Source: an uncultured Dokdonia sp.
GTDB taxonomy: Bacteria > Bacteroidota > Bacteroidia > Flavobacteriales > Flavobacteriaceae
Reading direction: 5' to 3'
Length of the DNA stretch: 7,169 bases
NCBI GenBank assembly: GCA_937124495.1
Contig: CAKZKZ010000220.1
Location: 1 to 7,169, forward strand
In this document: piece after piece, positions 1 to 6,482 of the stretch
Layout of the letters: each line of letters begins with the position of its first letter
Position numbering within the stretch: position 1 is the stretch's first letter
The notes under the pieces: generated by a model
The model's input: the letters and a program-made list of their open reading frames with translations, nothing else
Databases searched by the model: none
Told to the model about the DNA's origin: nothing
Program-made: the position numbers and the translations under genes

Positions 1-1
1 A

Positions 2-637
2 AAAACAACAGCTCCTACCTATTTCTTACCTAATTGGATAGATGAAAAGCAGATTGATCCCGCTTTCGCGAAAGCGCACCCATACTTAACATCTCCGAAA
101 TTTAAAATCTTATACTCTGGTAATATTGGTGATAAACAAGACTGGGACTTTTTCATGAAATTTGCACAGGCACTTGATGAGAAACGCTTTGAAATTATCA
201 TTGTAGGTGATGGTTCTAAACGTGTATGGCTTGAAGAAGAAATAAAGCCATATTCAGGAATTTCATTATATCCACCTGTTCCGTATGAAGAATTATCAGA
301 CCTTTTGTGTAGTGCAGATGTCCATATTCTTTTTCAAAAACCAGAGGTCTTAGATACGGTAATGCCATCCAAAATATTAGGAATGATGGCAAGTGCAAAA
401 CCCTCTATTATTACTGGACACGCACAATCTGAAGTAGCTACCAGCATGTCACTATCCCAAGGAGGATATTATAGCTCTGAAAAAGAGGTAAATACGGTTG
501 TAGATCAGTTGGAAAGCCTTGTGAATTCTTCAAGTGCATCTACAGAAATGGGAATAAAAGCAAGGAAATATGTGGTTTCAAATTTTGCTAAAAATCAAAT
601 TTTAGATGCCTTTTTAAAGGAACTCTCGCAATTATAA
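2..637 (+). CDS. WcaI-like family 4 glycosyltransferase, 3' part only
   Basis: This is the C-terminal part (211 residues) of a GT-B fold glycosyltransferase whose start lies before the window. The frame is open from the first complete codon at position 2 to the TAA at 635-637; the ATG at 155 is an internal methionine, because family motifs precede it. Visible motifs are LPNWID (26-43), SGNIGDKQ (about 116-139) at the start of the nucleotide-sugar binding domain, VGDG (about 203-214), SADVHILFQ (about 311-337) and VMPSKILGMMASAKP (about 359-403), the donor-binding segment typical of WcaI-type enzymes that act on lipid-linked oligosaccharides at the cytoplasmic face of the inner membrane. Donor and acceptor sugars cannot be read from the sequence. 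A 16-bp palindrome at 61-76 encodes AFAKA in the linker between LPNWID and SGNIG, where family members vary in length. The gene probably belongs to the same polysaccharide locus as the genes downstream. Confidence 0.85.
   Translation, partial: KTTAPTYFLPNWIDEKQIDPAFAKAHPYLTSPKFKILYSGNIGDKQDWDFFMKFAQALDEKRFEIIIVGDGSKRVWLEEEIKPYSGISLYPPVPYEELSDLLCSADVHILFQKPEVLDTVMPSKILGMMASAKPSIITGHAQSEVATSMSLSQGGYYSSEKEVNTVVDQLESLVNSSSASTEMGIKARKYVVSNFAKNQILDAFLKELSQL
61..76. repeat. Dispersed palindrome, copy 1 (16 bp perfect)
   Basis: CGCTTTCGCGAAAGCG is a perfect 16-bp palindrome around TTTCGCGAAA. It lies in frame in the glycosyltransferase gene and encodes AFAKA. The plus-strand flank to its right continues as a near match to copy 3: positions 63-84 match 5481-5502 with one difference (C at 77, T at 5495). 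Confidence 0.85.
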
Positions 638-671
638 TCGGTATCGTCATAAAAGACTGTAAATACTTCCC

Positions 672-679
672 TATTTTTG
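672..679 (+). promoter_or_regulatory. Putative -7 promoter box upstream of ugd
   Basis: TATTTTTG is a full match to the Bacteroidota primary sigma factor -7 consensus TAnnTTTG. It lies in the only gap of more than 3 bp between plus-strand genes in the locus and ends 20 bp before the ATG at 700, which would give a short leader. No TTG is found 17-23 bp upstream, so the -33 half is missing or poor. It may start a sub-operon from ugd through the GT2 gene, or may be a chance match in AT-rich DNA. Confidence 0.45.
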
Positions 680-699
680 TGTTTTAACTAAGTTGAGAT

Positions 700-2007
700 A
701 TGAAGATAACCGTAGTAGGAACAGGCTATGTTGGTTTAGTAACAGGAACATGCCTTGCCGAAACAGGTAATGAAGTGGTCTGTGTAGATATAGACAAAAA
801 TAAAGTAGAACGCATGAAGAATGGGGAGGTGCCTATTTATGAGCCTCACCTTGATGTCATTTTTGATCGTAATATCAAAGCAGGAAGACTTTCTTTTACA
901 ACTGAACTTCAACAGGGTCTTGATCATGGAGAGATTATATTTTTAGCACTACCAACTCCAGAAGATGAAGACGGATCTGCCGATTTATCCTATGTACTAG
1001 GTGTAGCCAATGATATAGGAGTGAAAATGAAAAGCTACAAGGTTGTTGTAGATAAAAGTACTGTTCCTGTAGGAACTGCAGAAAAAGTGCGAGCAACCAT
1101 TGCTGCAAAAACAAGCATAGATTTTGATGTGGTCTCAAATCCTGAGTTTTTAAGAGAAGGGTTTGCGGTAGACGATTTTCTAAAACCAGAACGTATTGTC
1201 GTAGGATCTTCATCAGAGAGAGCTACAAAATTGATGGAAAAACTCTATAAGCCTTTTGTAAGATCAGGAAATCCTATTATTATTATGGATGAAAAATCTG
1301 CAGAGCTTACAAAGTATGCTGCTAACTCTTTTCTGGCCACTAAAATCACATTTATGAACGAGATTGCAAACTATTGCGAACTTGTAGGAGCCGATGTAGA
1401 TAAAGTGCGTCGTGGGATGGGAACAGACTCACGTATAGGAAAACGATTTTTATTCCCCGGTATAGGATATGGAGGTTCTTGTTTTCCTAAAGATGTAAAA
1501 GCACTCCATAAATCAGGGAAGGAATCTGGATATGATTTTCAAATTTTAGATGCTGTTATTGATGTAAATAATCATCAAAAAGTAAAACTGATTCCTAAAA
1601 TAACAGCTCATTTTGATGGTGAGCTTCAAGGAAGAACAATAGCTATCTGGGGGTTGGCGTTTAAACCAGAGACAGATGATATTAGAGAAGCTCCATCATT
1701 ATATATGATAGATGCATTATTAGCTAAAGGAGCAAAAATTAAAACGTTTGACCCAGAAGCGATGGACAATGTAAAAGCAAAATATAAAGATCAAATTGAG
1801 TTTGCTACAAATATGTATCATGCTACAGAAAATGCTGATGCATTGATTATAAGTACAGAATGGAGTATTTTTAGAACCCCAAACTTTACAAAGCTTAAAA
1901 ATAATTTAAACCAACCCATAATTTTTGATGGACGTAACCTATATGATGTAGAAGATATGGAGAAAGAAGGATTTACATATATATCTATAGGTAGAAAAGA
2001 AGCATAA
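700..2007 (+). CDS. ugd: UDP-glucose 6-dehydrogenase
   Basis: This cytoplasmic enzyme oxidises UDP-glucose to UDP-glucuronate with two NAD+ in two steps. The 435-residue length is normal for the bacterial family. The N-terminal Rossmann domain opens with VVGTGYVGLVTG (residues 5-16), followed by the family segments DKSTVPVGT and NPEFLREG (147-154, with E149 and E153). The central helix carries TKYAANSF with K205 and N209 at the positions of the conserved catalytic Lys and Asn. The nucleophile is C261 in GYGGSCFPKD, followed by D265. The C-terminal UDP-binding domain shows WGLAFKPETDDIREAPS. All expected active-site residues are present, so it should be active. The ATG at 700 places the Rossmann motif at the very N-terminus, as in relatives. 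Its stop is one base before the ATG of the decarboxylase gene, which consumes its product, so the two are almost certainly co-transcribed. Confidence 0.96.
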   Translation: MKITVVGTGYVGLVTGTCLAETGNEVVCVDIDKNKVERMKNGEVPIYEPHLDVIFDRNIKAGRLSFTTELQQGLDHGEIIFLALPTPEDEDGSADLSYVLGVANDIGVKMKSYKVVVDKSTVPVGTAEKVRATIAAKTSIDFDVVSNPEFLREGFAVDDFLKPERIVVGSSSERATKLMEKLYKPFVRSGNPIIIMDEKSAELTKYAANSFLATKITFMNEIANYCELVGADVDKVRRGMGTDSRIGKRFLFPGIGYGGSCFPKDVKALHKSGKESGYDFQILDAVIDVNNHQKVKLIPKITAHFDGELQGRTIAIWGLAFKPETDDIREAPSLYMIDALLAKGAKIKTFDPEAMDNVKAKYKDQIEFATNMYHATENADALIISTEWSIFRTPNFTKLKNNLNQPIIFDGRNLYDVEDMEKEGFTYISIGRKEA

Positions 2008-2008
2008 T

Positions 2009-2998
2009 ATGCGTAAACGAGTTTTAATAACAGGGGCCGCAGGATTTTTAGGCTCTCATTTATGTGATCGATTTATAAAGGAAGATTTTCATGTCATAGG
2101 AATAGACAATCTTATTACAGGAGATCTTGCAAATATCGAACACTTATTTAAACTCGAACACTTCGAGTTCCATCATCATGACGTGACAAAATTTGTTCAT
2201 GTCCCTGGACAGCTTGATTATATATTACACTTTGCATCACCTGCAAGCCCTATAGATTATCTTAAAATACCTATTCAAACATTGAAGGTAGGATCTTTAG
2301 GAACCCATAATCTTTTAGGATTAGCAAAAGAGAAAAATGCACGTATCCTTATTGCATCTACTTCAGAAGTGTATGGAGATCCGCTAGTACACCCTCAAAC
2401 AGAATCGTATTTTGGTAATGTGAATACCATAGGACCCAGAGGTGTATATGATGAGGCAAAGCGTTTTCAAGAGTCTATTACCATGGCATATCATCGTTTT
2501 CATGGACTAGAAACCCGTATTGTACGTATTTTTAACACCTATGGGCCTAGAATGCGACTTAATGATGGTAGAGTGATACCCGCTTTTATGGGACAAGCAC
2601 TTCGAGGAGAAGATTTAACTATTTTTGGAGACGGTTTACAAACTCGTTCTTTTTGCTATGTAGATGATCAAATAGAAGGGATTTATAGATTACTGATGAG
2701 TGATTATAGCTTACCAATAAATATTGGAAACCCAGATGAGATTACCATCAAAGACTTTGCAGAAGAAATTATAAAACTAACAGGAACAGATCAAAAAATC
2801 ATCTATAAAGAATTACCTACAGATGACCCAATGCAGCGTAAACCCGATATAAGCTTAGCAAAAAAGATATTAGGATGGGAAGCAAAAGTGTCTCGTAGTG
2901 AAGGGATGAAACAAACGTATGAGTATTTTAAAAACCTCACAGAAGAGCAATTGCACAAAAGTGAGCATAAAGACTTCTCAAAGCATATAGTGAAATAA
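2009..2998 (+). CDS. uxs: UDP-glucuronate decarboxylase (UDP-xylose synthase)
   Basis: This extended short-chain dehydrogenase/reductase (329 residues, usual length) converts UDP-glucuronate to UDP-xylose and CO2, with tightly bound NAD+ recycled through a 4-keto intermediate. The N-terminus has the nucleotide-binding ITGAAGFLGSHL glycine motif. The segment LHFASPASPIDY is a hallmark that separates UXS from the epimerases. Active-site residues are S119 and E120 in STSEVYGDP and the Y147/K151 pair in GVYDEAKR, followed by RIFNTYGPRM and the substrate-binding stretch GDGLQTRSFCYVDD. The last 20 or so residues (from about NLTEEQL) form a charged tail beyond the core fold. The gene starts one base after ugd and ends 3 bp before the transferase gene. 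Gene order matches the metabolic order, so the locus can turn UDP-glucose into both UDP-GlcA and UDP-Xyl. Confusion with a dTDP-glucose 4,6-dehydratase or GalE-type epimerase is unlikely given the ASPASP motif. Confidence 0.95.
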   Translation: MRKRVLITGAAGFLGSHLCDRFIKEDFHVIGIDNLITGDLANIEHLFKLEHFEFHHHDVTKFVHVPGQLDYILHFASPASPIDYLKIPIQTLKVGSLGTHNLLGLAKEKNARILIASTSEVYGDPLVHPQTESYFGNVNTIGPRGVYDEAKRFQESITMAYHRFHGLETRIVRIFNTYGPRMRLNDGRVIPAFMGQALRGEDLTIFGDGLQTRSFCYVDDQIEGIYRLLMSDYSLPINIGNPDEITIKDFAEEIIKLTGTDQKIIYKELPTDDPMQRKPDISLAKKILGWEAKVSRSEGMKQTYEYFKNLTEEQLHKSEHKDFSKHIVK

Positions 2999-3001
2999 CG
3001 A

Positions 3002-4357
3002 ATGGCCTACAAAAAAGGAAGATATTCTGGCTTTATAAGGCCTATTATTTATAGTGTTGATCTTTTGATCATTAGTATACTAGCAAAGGTGTGCCTAGTC
3101 ATGGATACACATCTATTTTTATTTATTGGCTTTATAACGTTCACCTGGATTGTTTCGGCTATAAAATCTAATTTTTACGAAGTATATCGGTATACACCTC
3201 TTATTAGAATCTTTTCATTATTAGGGATTCAGTTGATGTTATTTACACTACTTGTCTTTGCCTTTTTTGGATTCTTTCACGAGATCAATAGTATACCCAA
3301 AGAAGTGATTACATACATATTGTATGTTTTTATTGGTATTACTATAGTAAAACTAGGGGTGTTTTATCTTCTTAAGAAATATAGAACAGTACTAGGAGGT
3401 AACTATAGAAGGATTGTTATTTTAGGTGTAAACCCAAAGACACAACAATTAGAAAATTTCTTTAATGCTAATAAAACCTATGGCTATCAGGTTATTAATA
3501 AATTTGATGCACAATCTTCGGGGGAACAATCATTAGAATCCTCCTTTTCATTTATTATAGAAAATAGCATTGATGAGATTTATTGCTCTATTTCAGAATT
3601 TACAAATGAGCAAATACGTGAGATTTCAGAATTTGCAGATAACAACCTTAAGATTCTTAAGTTTATCCCAGACAATAAAGAGATTTTTACAAAAAAACTC
3701 AACTATCAATATTTAGGAATTACACCCATACTATCGTTACGTAACATTCCGATAGATACACCCCTTAATCAATTTATCAAACGTACGTTTGATATTGTGA
3801 TGTCTATTTTAGTGCTTGTAGGATTACTCTCTTGGCTAACCCCTATCATTGCTATTCTAATCAAAATAGATTCAAAAGGTCCTGTATTTTTCAAACAAAA
3901 AAGAAATGGATTAGACTACAAAGAATTTTACTGTTACAAGTTTCGCTCTATGCAGCCTAATCCTACCGCCGATTTACATCAGGTAAGCAGAAATGATCAA
4001 CGGATTACACGCTTAGGACGCGCCATTCGCTCTACCAGTATAGATGAGTTGCCACAATTTATTAATGTACTTAAAGGTGAAATGTCTGTCGTAGGACCAA
4101 GACCACACATGGTAAGTCATACCCACATGTATGCAGAGCGCATCGATAAGTTTATGGTTCGTCATTTTATAAAACCAGGCATTACAGGTCTCGCACAAGT
4201 AAGTGGGTATAGAGGAGAAGTAGAAACTGATAATGATATTATAAACCGAGTGAAGTTTGATATTTTTTATGTAGAAAATTGGTCACTACTTCTAGACGTA
4301 AAAATTATCATCCAAACGGTTATAAAGGCACTAAAAGGAGATGAAAAAGCCTACTAA
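3002..4357 (+). CDS. WcaJ-like polyprenyl-phosphate sugar-1-phosphate transferase
   Basis: This 451-residue inner-membrane protein should start repeat-unit synthesis by moving a sugar-1-phosphate, probably glucose-1-P, from a UDP-sugar to undecaprenyl phosphate. The N-terminal half has four hydrophobic segments (about 11-32, 38-54, 70-92 and 101-124), followed by a Rossmann-like CoA_binding_3-type domain starting at RRIVILG (136). The C-terminal bacterial sugar transferase domain begins at KRTFDIVMS (from 261) with the single membrane or re-entrant helix (about 265-288). It then shows KFRSM (313-317), the catalytic Asp-Glu pair D348-E349 in SIDELPQFINVLKGEMSVVGPRPH, and GITGLAQVSGYRGE. The form GPRPHMVSH resembles WcaJ-type rather than WbaP- or PglC-type sequences. 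This supports a hexose-1-P donor, but sugar specificity is inferred. It follows the UXS gene by 3 bp and overlaps the GT2 gene by 17 bp. All motifs look intact. Confidence 0.92.
   Translation: MAYKKGRYSGFIRPIIYSVDLLIISILAKVCLVMDTHLFLFIGFITFTWIVSAIKSNFYEVYRYTPLIRIFSLLGIQLMLFTLLVFAFFGFFHEINSIPKEVITYILYVFIGITIVKLGVFYLLKKYRTVLGGNYRRIVILGVNPKTQQLENFFNANKTYGYQVINKFDAQSSGEQSLESSFSFIIENSIDEIYCSISEFTNEQIREISEFADNNLKILKFIPDNKEIFTKKLNYQYLGITPILSLRNIPIDTPLNQFIKRTFDIVMSILVLVGLLSWLTPIIAILIKIDSKGPVFFKQKRNGLDYKEFYCYKFRSMQPNPTADLHQVSRNDQRITRLGRAIRSTSIDELPQFINVLKGEMSVVGPRPHMVSHTHMYAERIDKFMVRHFIKPGITGLAQVSGYRGEVETDNDIINRVKFDIFYVENWSLLLDVKIIIQTVIKALKGDEKAY
4333..4340 (+). promoter_or_regulatory. AAAAGGAG abutting the GT2 start codon
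   Basis: A strong Shine-Dalgarno-like string AAAAGGAG sits directly against the ATG at 4341 with no spacer and lies inside the end of the upstream transferase gene. Usual spacing is about 5-9 bases, so it is badly placed for this ATG. Since Bacteroidota use Shine-Dalgarno sites weakly, it may simply reflect the codons for LKGDEK. The start at 4341 is still the best one, because the first GT2 strand LVSIITPLYN follows a few residues later. Confidence 0.3.
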
Positions 4358-5132
4358 CAATCTACCGCTTGTCTCTATTATCACCCCGCTGTATAATGCA
4401 GAAGATTATATCACAACCACATTAAAAAGTATTCAGGAACAAACATATACCCATTGGGAACATATTATTGTAAATGATTGCTCTACAGATAATTCATTAC
4501 ACATTGTAGAAGAACTTGCAAAAAAAGATGCGCGTATAAAAGTGGTTACGCTTTCGCGAAATAGCGGAGCCGCCCAATCTCGTAATAAAGCCACAGAACA
4601 TGCTACCGGAGATTATATCGCTTTCTTAGATGCAGACGACCTGTGGCATCCAGAAAAACTAGAAAAGCAATTGCAGTATATGCAAGAAAATAATGCGGCT
4701 GTTTCCTACACAAGTTATGTGCATATAGATGAAGCTGGAAAACCCATAGGAAAACGTATCAAGGCATTACCAAAGCTTACCTATCAAAAGCAACACAGTA
4801 ATAACTACATCGGAAACCTAACAGGCATCTATAAAGCTGCTGAAATAGGTAAAATAATAGCCCCTAACATACGCAAACGACAAGACTGGGCAGTTTGGCT
4901 AGAAGCTATTAAAAAAAGCAACAAACCCGCTCTAGGACTTCAGGAAGATTTAGCGTATTACAGAATTCGACAGGGATCTATAAGTTCTAATAAACTTAAT
5001 CTTGTGAAGTATAACTTCAAGTTTTATAAAGAATACTTAGGCTATTCTTGGGTTAAATCTGTGTTCTATTTACTGCGTTTTTTTTATGAGTACTTCTTTG
5101 TAAGAACCAAGTGGATTGAGAAAATAAATTAA
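4341..5132 (+). CDS. Family 2 glycosyltransferase (TuaG/EpsE-like)
   Basis: This GT-A fold, inverting glycosyltransferase has 263 residues, typical for single-domain polysaccharide GT2 enzymes. The nucleotide-binding core begins with VSIITPLYNAEDYI, then VNDCSTDNS (D46), SRNSGAAQSRN, and the metal-binding DADD motif (D97-A-D99-D100) in YIAFLDADDLWHPEKL. RQDWAVWL carries D182 at the position of the likely catalytic base ((E/Q)DW motif). A hydrophobic aromatic stretch near the C-terminus (about 234-255) may attach it to the inner face of the cytoplasmic membrane. It would add a sugar to the lipid-linked repeat unit started by the upstream transferase; donor and acceptor cannot be predicted. A TTTCGCGAAA palindrome encodes part of TLSRN. 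A run of eight T (5078-5085) lies in FFY codons near the 3' end. The start overlaps the upstream gene by 17 bp, indicating translational coupling. The stop lies 3 bp from the convergent CapK-like gene. Confidence 0.92.
   Translation: MKKPTNNLPLVSIITPLYNAEDYITTTLKSIQEQTYTHWEHIIVNDCSTDNSLHIVEELAKKDARIKVVTLSRNSGAAQSRNKATEHATGDYIAFLDADDLWHPEKLEKQLQYMQENNAAVSYTSYVHIDEAGKPIGKRIKALPKLTYQKQHSNNYIGNLTGIYKAAEIGKIIAPNIRKRQDWAVWLEAIKKSNKPALGLQEDLAYYRIRQGSISSNKLNLVKYNFKFYKEYLGYSWVKSVFYLLRFFYEYFFVRTKWIEKIN
4549..4566. repeat. Dispersed palindrome, copy 2 (10-bp core, imperfect arms)
   Basis: The core TTTCGCGAAA at 4552-4561 is preceded by CGC and followed by TA and then GCG, so it looks like the 16-bp form with two extra bases in the right arm. 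It is read in a different frame from copy 1 and gives LSRN within the GT2 gene. This part of GT2 proteins (NxGxxxARN) is conserved, so this copy may be partly shaped by the protein and is the weakest of the four. Confidence 0.6.
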
Positions 5133-5135
5133 TCT

Positions 5136-6482
5136 TTATAATGTACTCATAAACTGCTTCAATTTCCCGCGTTTACTACGATCCATTTTTTCAACTTTTT
5201 CAAACAAAACAGTAAGACCTTCTTCTAGGTAGGTATACGTTGCTTTCTTGATCGTTTCTTCTTCAGATGAGCTAAGTGCTCGTTGGGCAGTATAGATTAC
5301 TTTAAACGTATCTATGGCTGTTTGTTCAATGACAAATTCTTGTACATTTCCATCTTCTTCAATCACACTTTTGGTGACATAATAAAACGTAAGTCCTGGG
5401 ACAACTTTTCCGCTAGGGAGACGTGCAATATCATTGGTACGCCCTATTAATTTTTCTAGAATGGGTTTTTTGGGTGTACTCTTTCGCGAAAGCGTACCCA
5501 TATCCCCAATATCATACCGTATAAAAGGATGTGCTTTGTTATAAAGTGATGTAATCACCACTCGACCCGATGTTCCATGAGGAACCGCTTGATTGTTTTC
5601 GTCAAGAATCTCAACATATAATAATTCGCTATCTACTTGAAATTGATCTTCCGCATTTTGAAACGCAATGAGACCTAACTCAGAAGCACCATATTCATTA
5701 ATCACAGGTATTCCAAATTGCTTTTCCATCAAGCTTTTATCGCTATCAAAAAGCATTTCGCTCGTCACAATACACGCTTTAAGGGAGGGGCAAATTTCTT
5801 TAAGGATGAGTTGGTGCCGTTTAAGATATTTGGCAAATAACACAATACTACTCGTATATCCGTTGAGGTATTCAAAGGCAGTTTTGGTAAATGTATGATG
5901 TATCTTCTTAAGTTGGGGTTCACTCAAATCAAAAATAGGAAAGCGATACCTATTGCCTAACCAATCTTTAAGACGCTCTTTACGATAGCCCACAAAATCT
6001 AATGGAATTCCATAAAATCGAGCTTGTTTTGAGGTATTTACATTTAGATCAAACCACTCATATCGATCCTGAAAACTAGCCCATGATAATGCATGTGATG
6101 CTTTGTCTTTTGCAAAAATAAAGGGATGCCCAGAAGACCCAGACGTTTTATTTATATATACATTTTTACGCGTATATTCTTCAGAGAGACGATCTTGTAA
6201 TGGTTGTTGTAAATCTGCTTTTGTAAGGACAGGCAAGGCTCCCCAAGATGCATTTTCTTGTTGAGTAGTGAGCTCTTTATAAAAGGGATTATACATTTTG
6301 TGATACGTAACAATGGCTTGTTTTTGTTGCTCAACATAAGTAACATATTGATCTTCAGGGATGGCTTGGATGCGAGATAATTCCGCTTTCGCGAAAGCAA
6401 TATCAAACCCTTTTATTTTTAATGTCCAATCAAATAAATTCACAAAAGATGTATTAGCAAGGCAATTTACAAACAAATTCAT
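5136..6482 (-). CDS. CapK/PaaK-like adenylate-forming enzyme (phenylacetate-CoA ligase family)
   Basis: This 448-residue protein belongs to the ANL adenylate-forming superfamily, in the PaaK/CapK branch. It has the phosphate loop TSGSSGHP (113-120), NEYGASELGL (Y264 to E268), RYDIGD (322-327), LIGRTND (R348, D351), and a C-terminal DRSKRGKLKQF with lysines (K440/K442) where the adenylation lysine is expected. It should activate a carboxylic acid as an acyl-AMP. Real phenylacetate degradation is unlikely, since no paa genes are nearby; members are common in capsule and exopolysaccharide loci, where the substrate is unknown. The annotated ATG at 6480-6482 lies inside a palindromic repeat. An in-frame GTG at 6441-6443 (residue 14) would start the protein as MNLFDWTLKIKGF, which looks more like family N-termini, so the true protein may be 435 residues. 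Two palindrome copies lie in the gene. No Bacteroidota promoter was found upstream. Confidence 0.88.
   Translation of the reverse strand: MNLFVNCLANTSFVNLFDWTLKIKGFDIAFAKAELSRIQAIPEDQYVTYVEQQKQAIVTYHKMYNPFYKELTTQQENASWGALPVLTKADLQQPLQDRLSEEYTRKNVYINKTSGSSGHPFIFAKDKASHALSWASFQDRYEWFDLNVNTSKQARFYGIPLDFVGYRKERLKDWLGNRYRFPIFDLSEPQLKKIHHTFTKTAFEYLNGYTSSIVLFAKYLKRHQLILKEICPSLKACIVTSEMLFDSDKSLMEKQFGIPVINEYGASELGLIAFQNAEDQFQVDSELLYVEILDENNQAVPHGTSGRVVITSLYNKAHPFIRYDIGDMGTLSRKSTPKKPILEKLIGRTNDIARLPSGKVVPGLTFYYVTKSVIEEDGNVQEFVIEQTAIDTFKVIYTAQRALSSSEEETIKKATYTYLEEGLTVLFEKVEKMDRSKRGKLKQFMSTL
5481..5502. repeat. Dispersed palindrome, copy 3, with extended right flank
   Basis: The perfect 12-bp palindrome CTTTCGCGAAAG spans 5481-5492, and the plus-strand match to copy 1 continues to 5502 with only one difference over 22 bp. 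On the coding (minus) strand it gives TLSRK (330-334 of the CapK-like protein), in the loop between the conserved RYDIGD and GRTND motifs. Confidence 0.8.
6385..6398. repeat. Dispersed palindrome, copy 4 (14 bp perfect)
   Basis: GCTTTCGCGAAAGC is a perfect 14-bp palindrome near the 5' end of the CapK-like gene. Read on the minus strand it encodes AFAKA (residues 29-33), the same peptide as copy 1 in an unrelated glycosyltransferase. Confidence 0.8.

Noticed and set aside
155..637. Treating the ATG at 155 as the real start of the first glycosyltransferase
   Set aside because: The same frame is open to the window edge and encodes LPNWID and SGNIGDKQ upstream of 155, which belong to the family, so the gene is truncated by the window.
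2151..2169. Perfect 8-bp inverted repeat AACTCGAA/TTCGAGTT with a 3-base loop, next to a 10-bp direct repeat TCGAACACTT (2136-2145 and 2154-2163)
   Set aside because: It lies in codons of the UDP-glucuronate decarboxylase for IEHLFKLEHFEF, a segment that aligns without gaps to the family as I recall it, so the repeats follow from the repeated EH codons. No T-run follows.
5003..5022. Imperfect hairpin CTTG(TG)AAGT / ACTTCAAG near the end of the GT2 gene
   Set aside because: Bulged, inside coding sequence and not followed by a T-run, so not a convincing terminator.
5668..5898. 76-codon plus-strand frame inside the CapK-like gene
   Set aside because: Antisense shadow of a conserved region (YGASE motif) with no promoter or start context.
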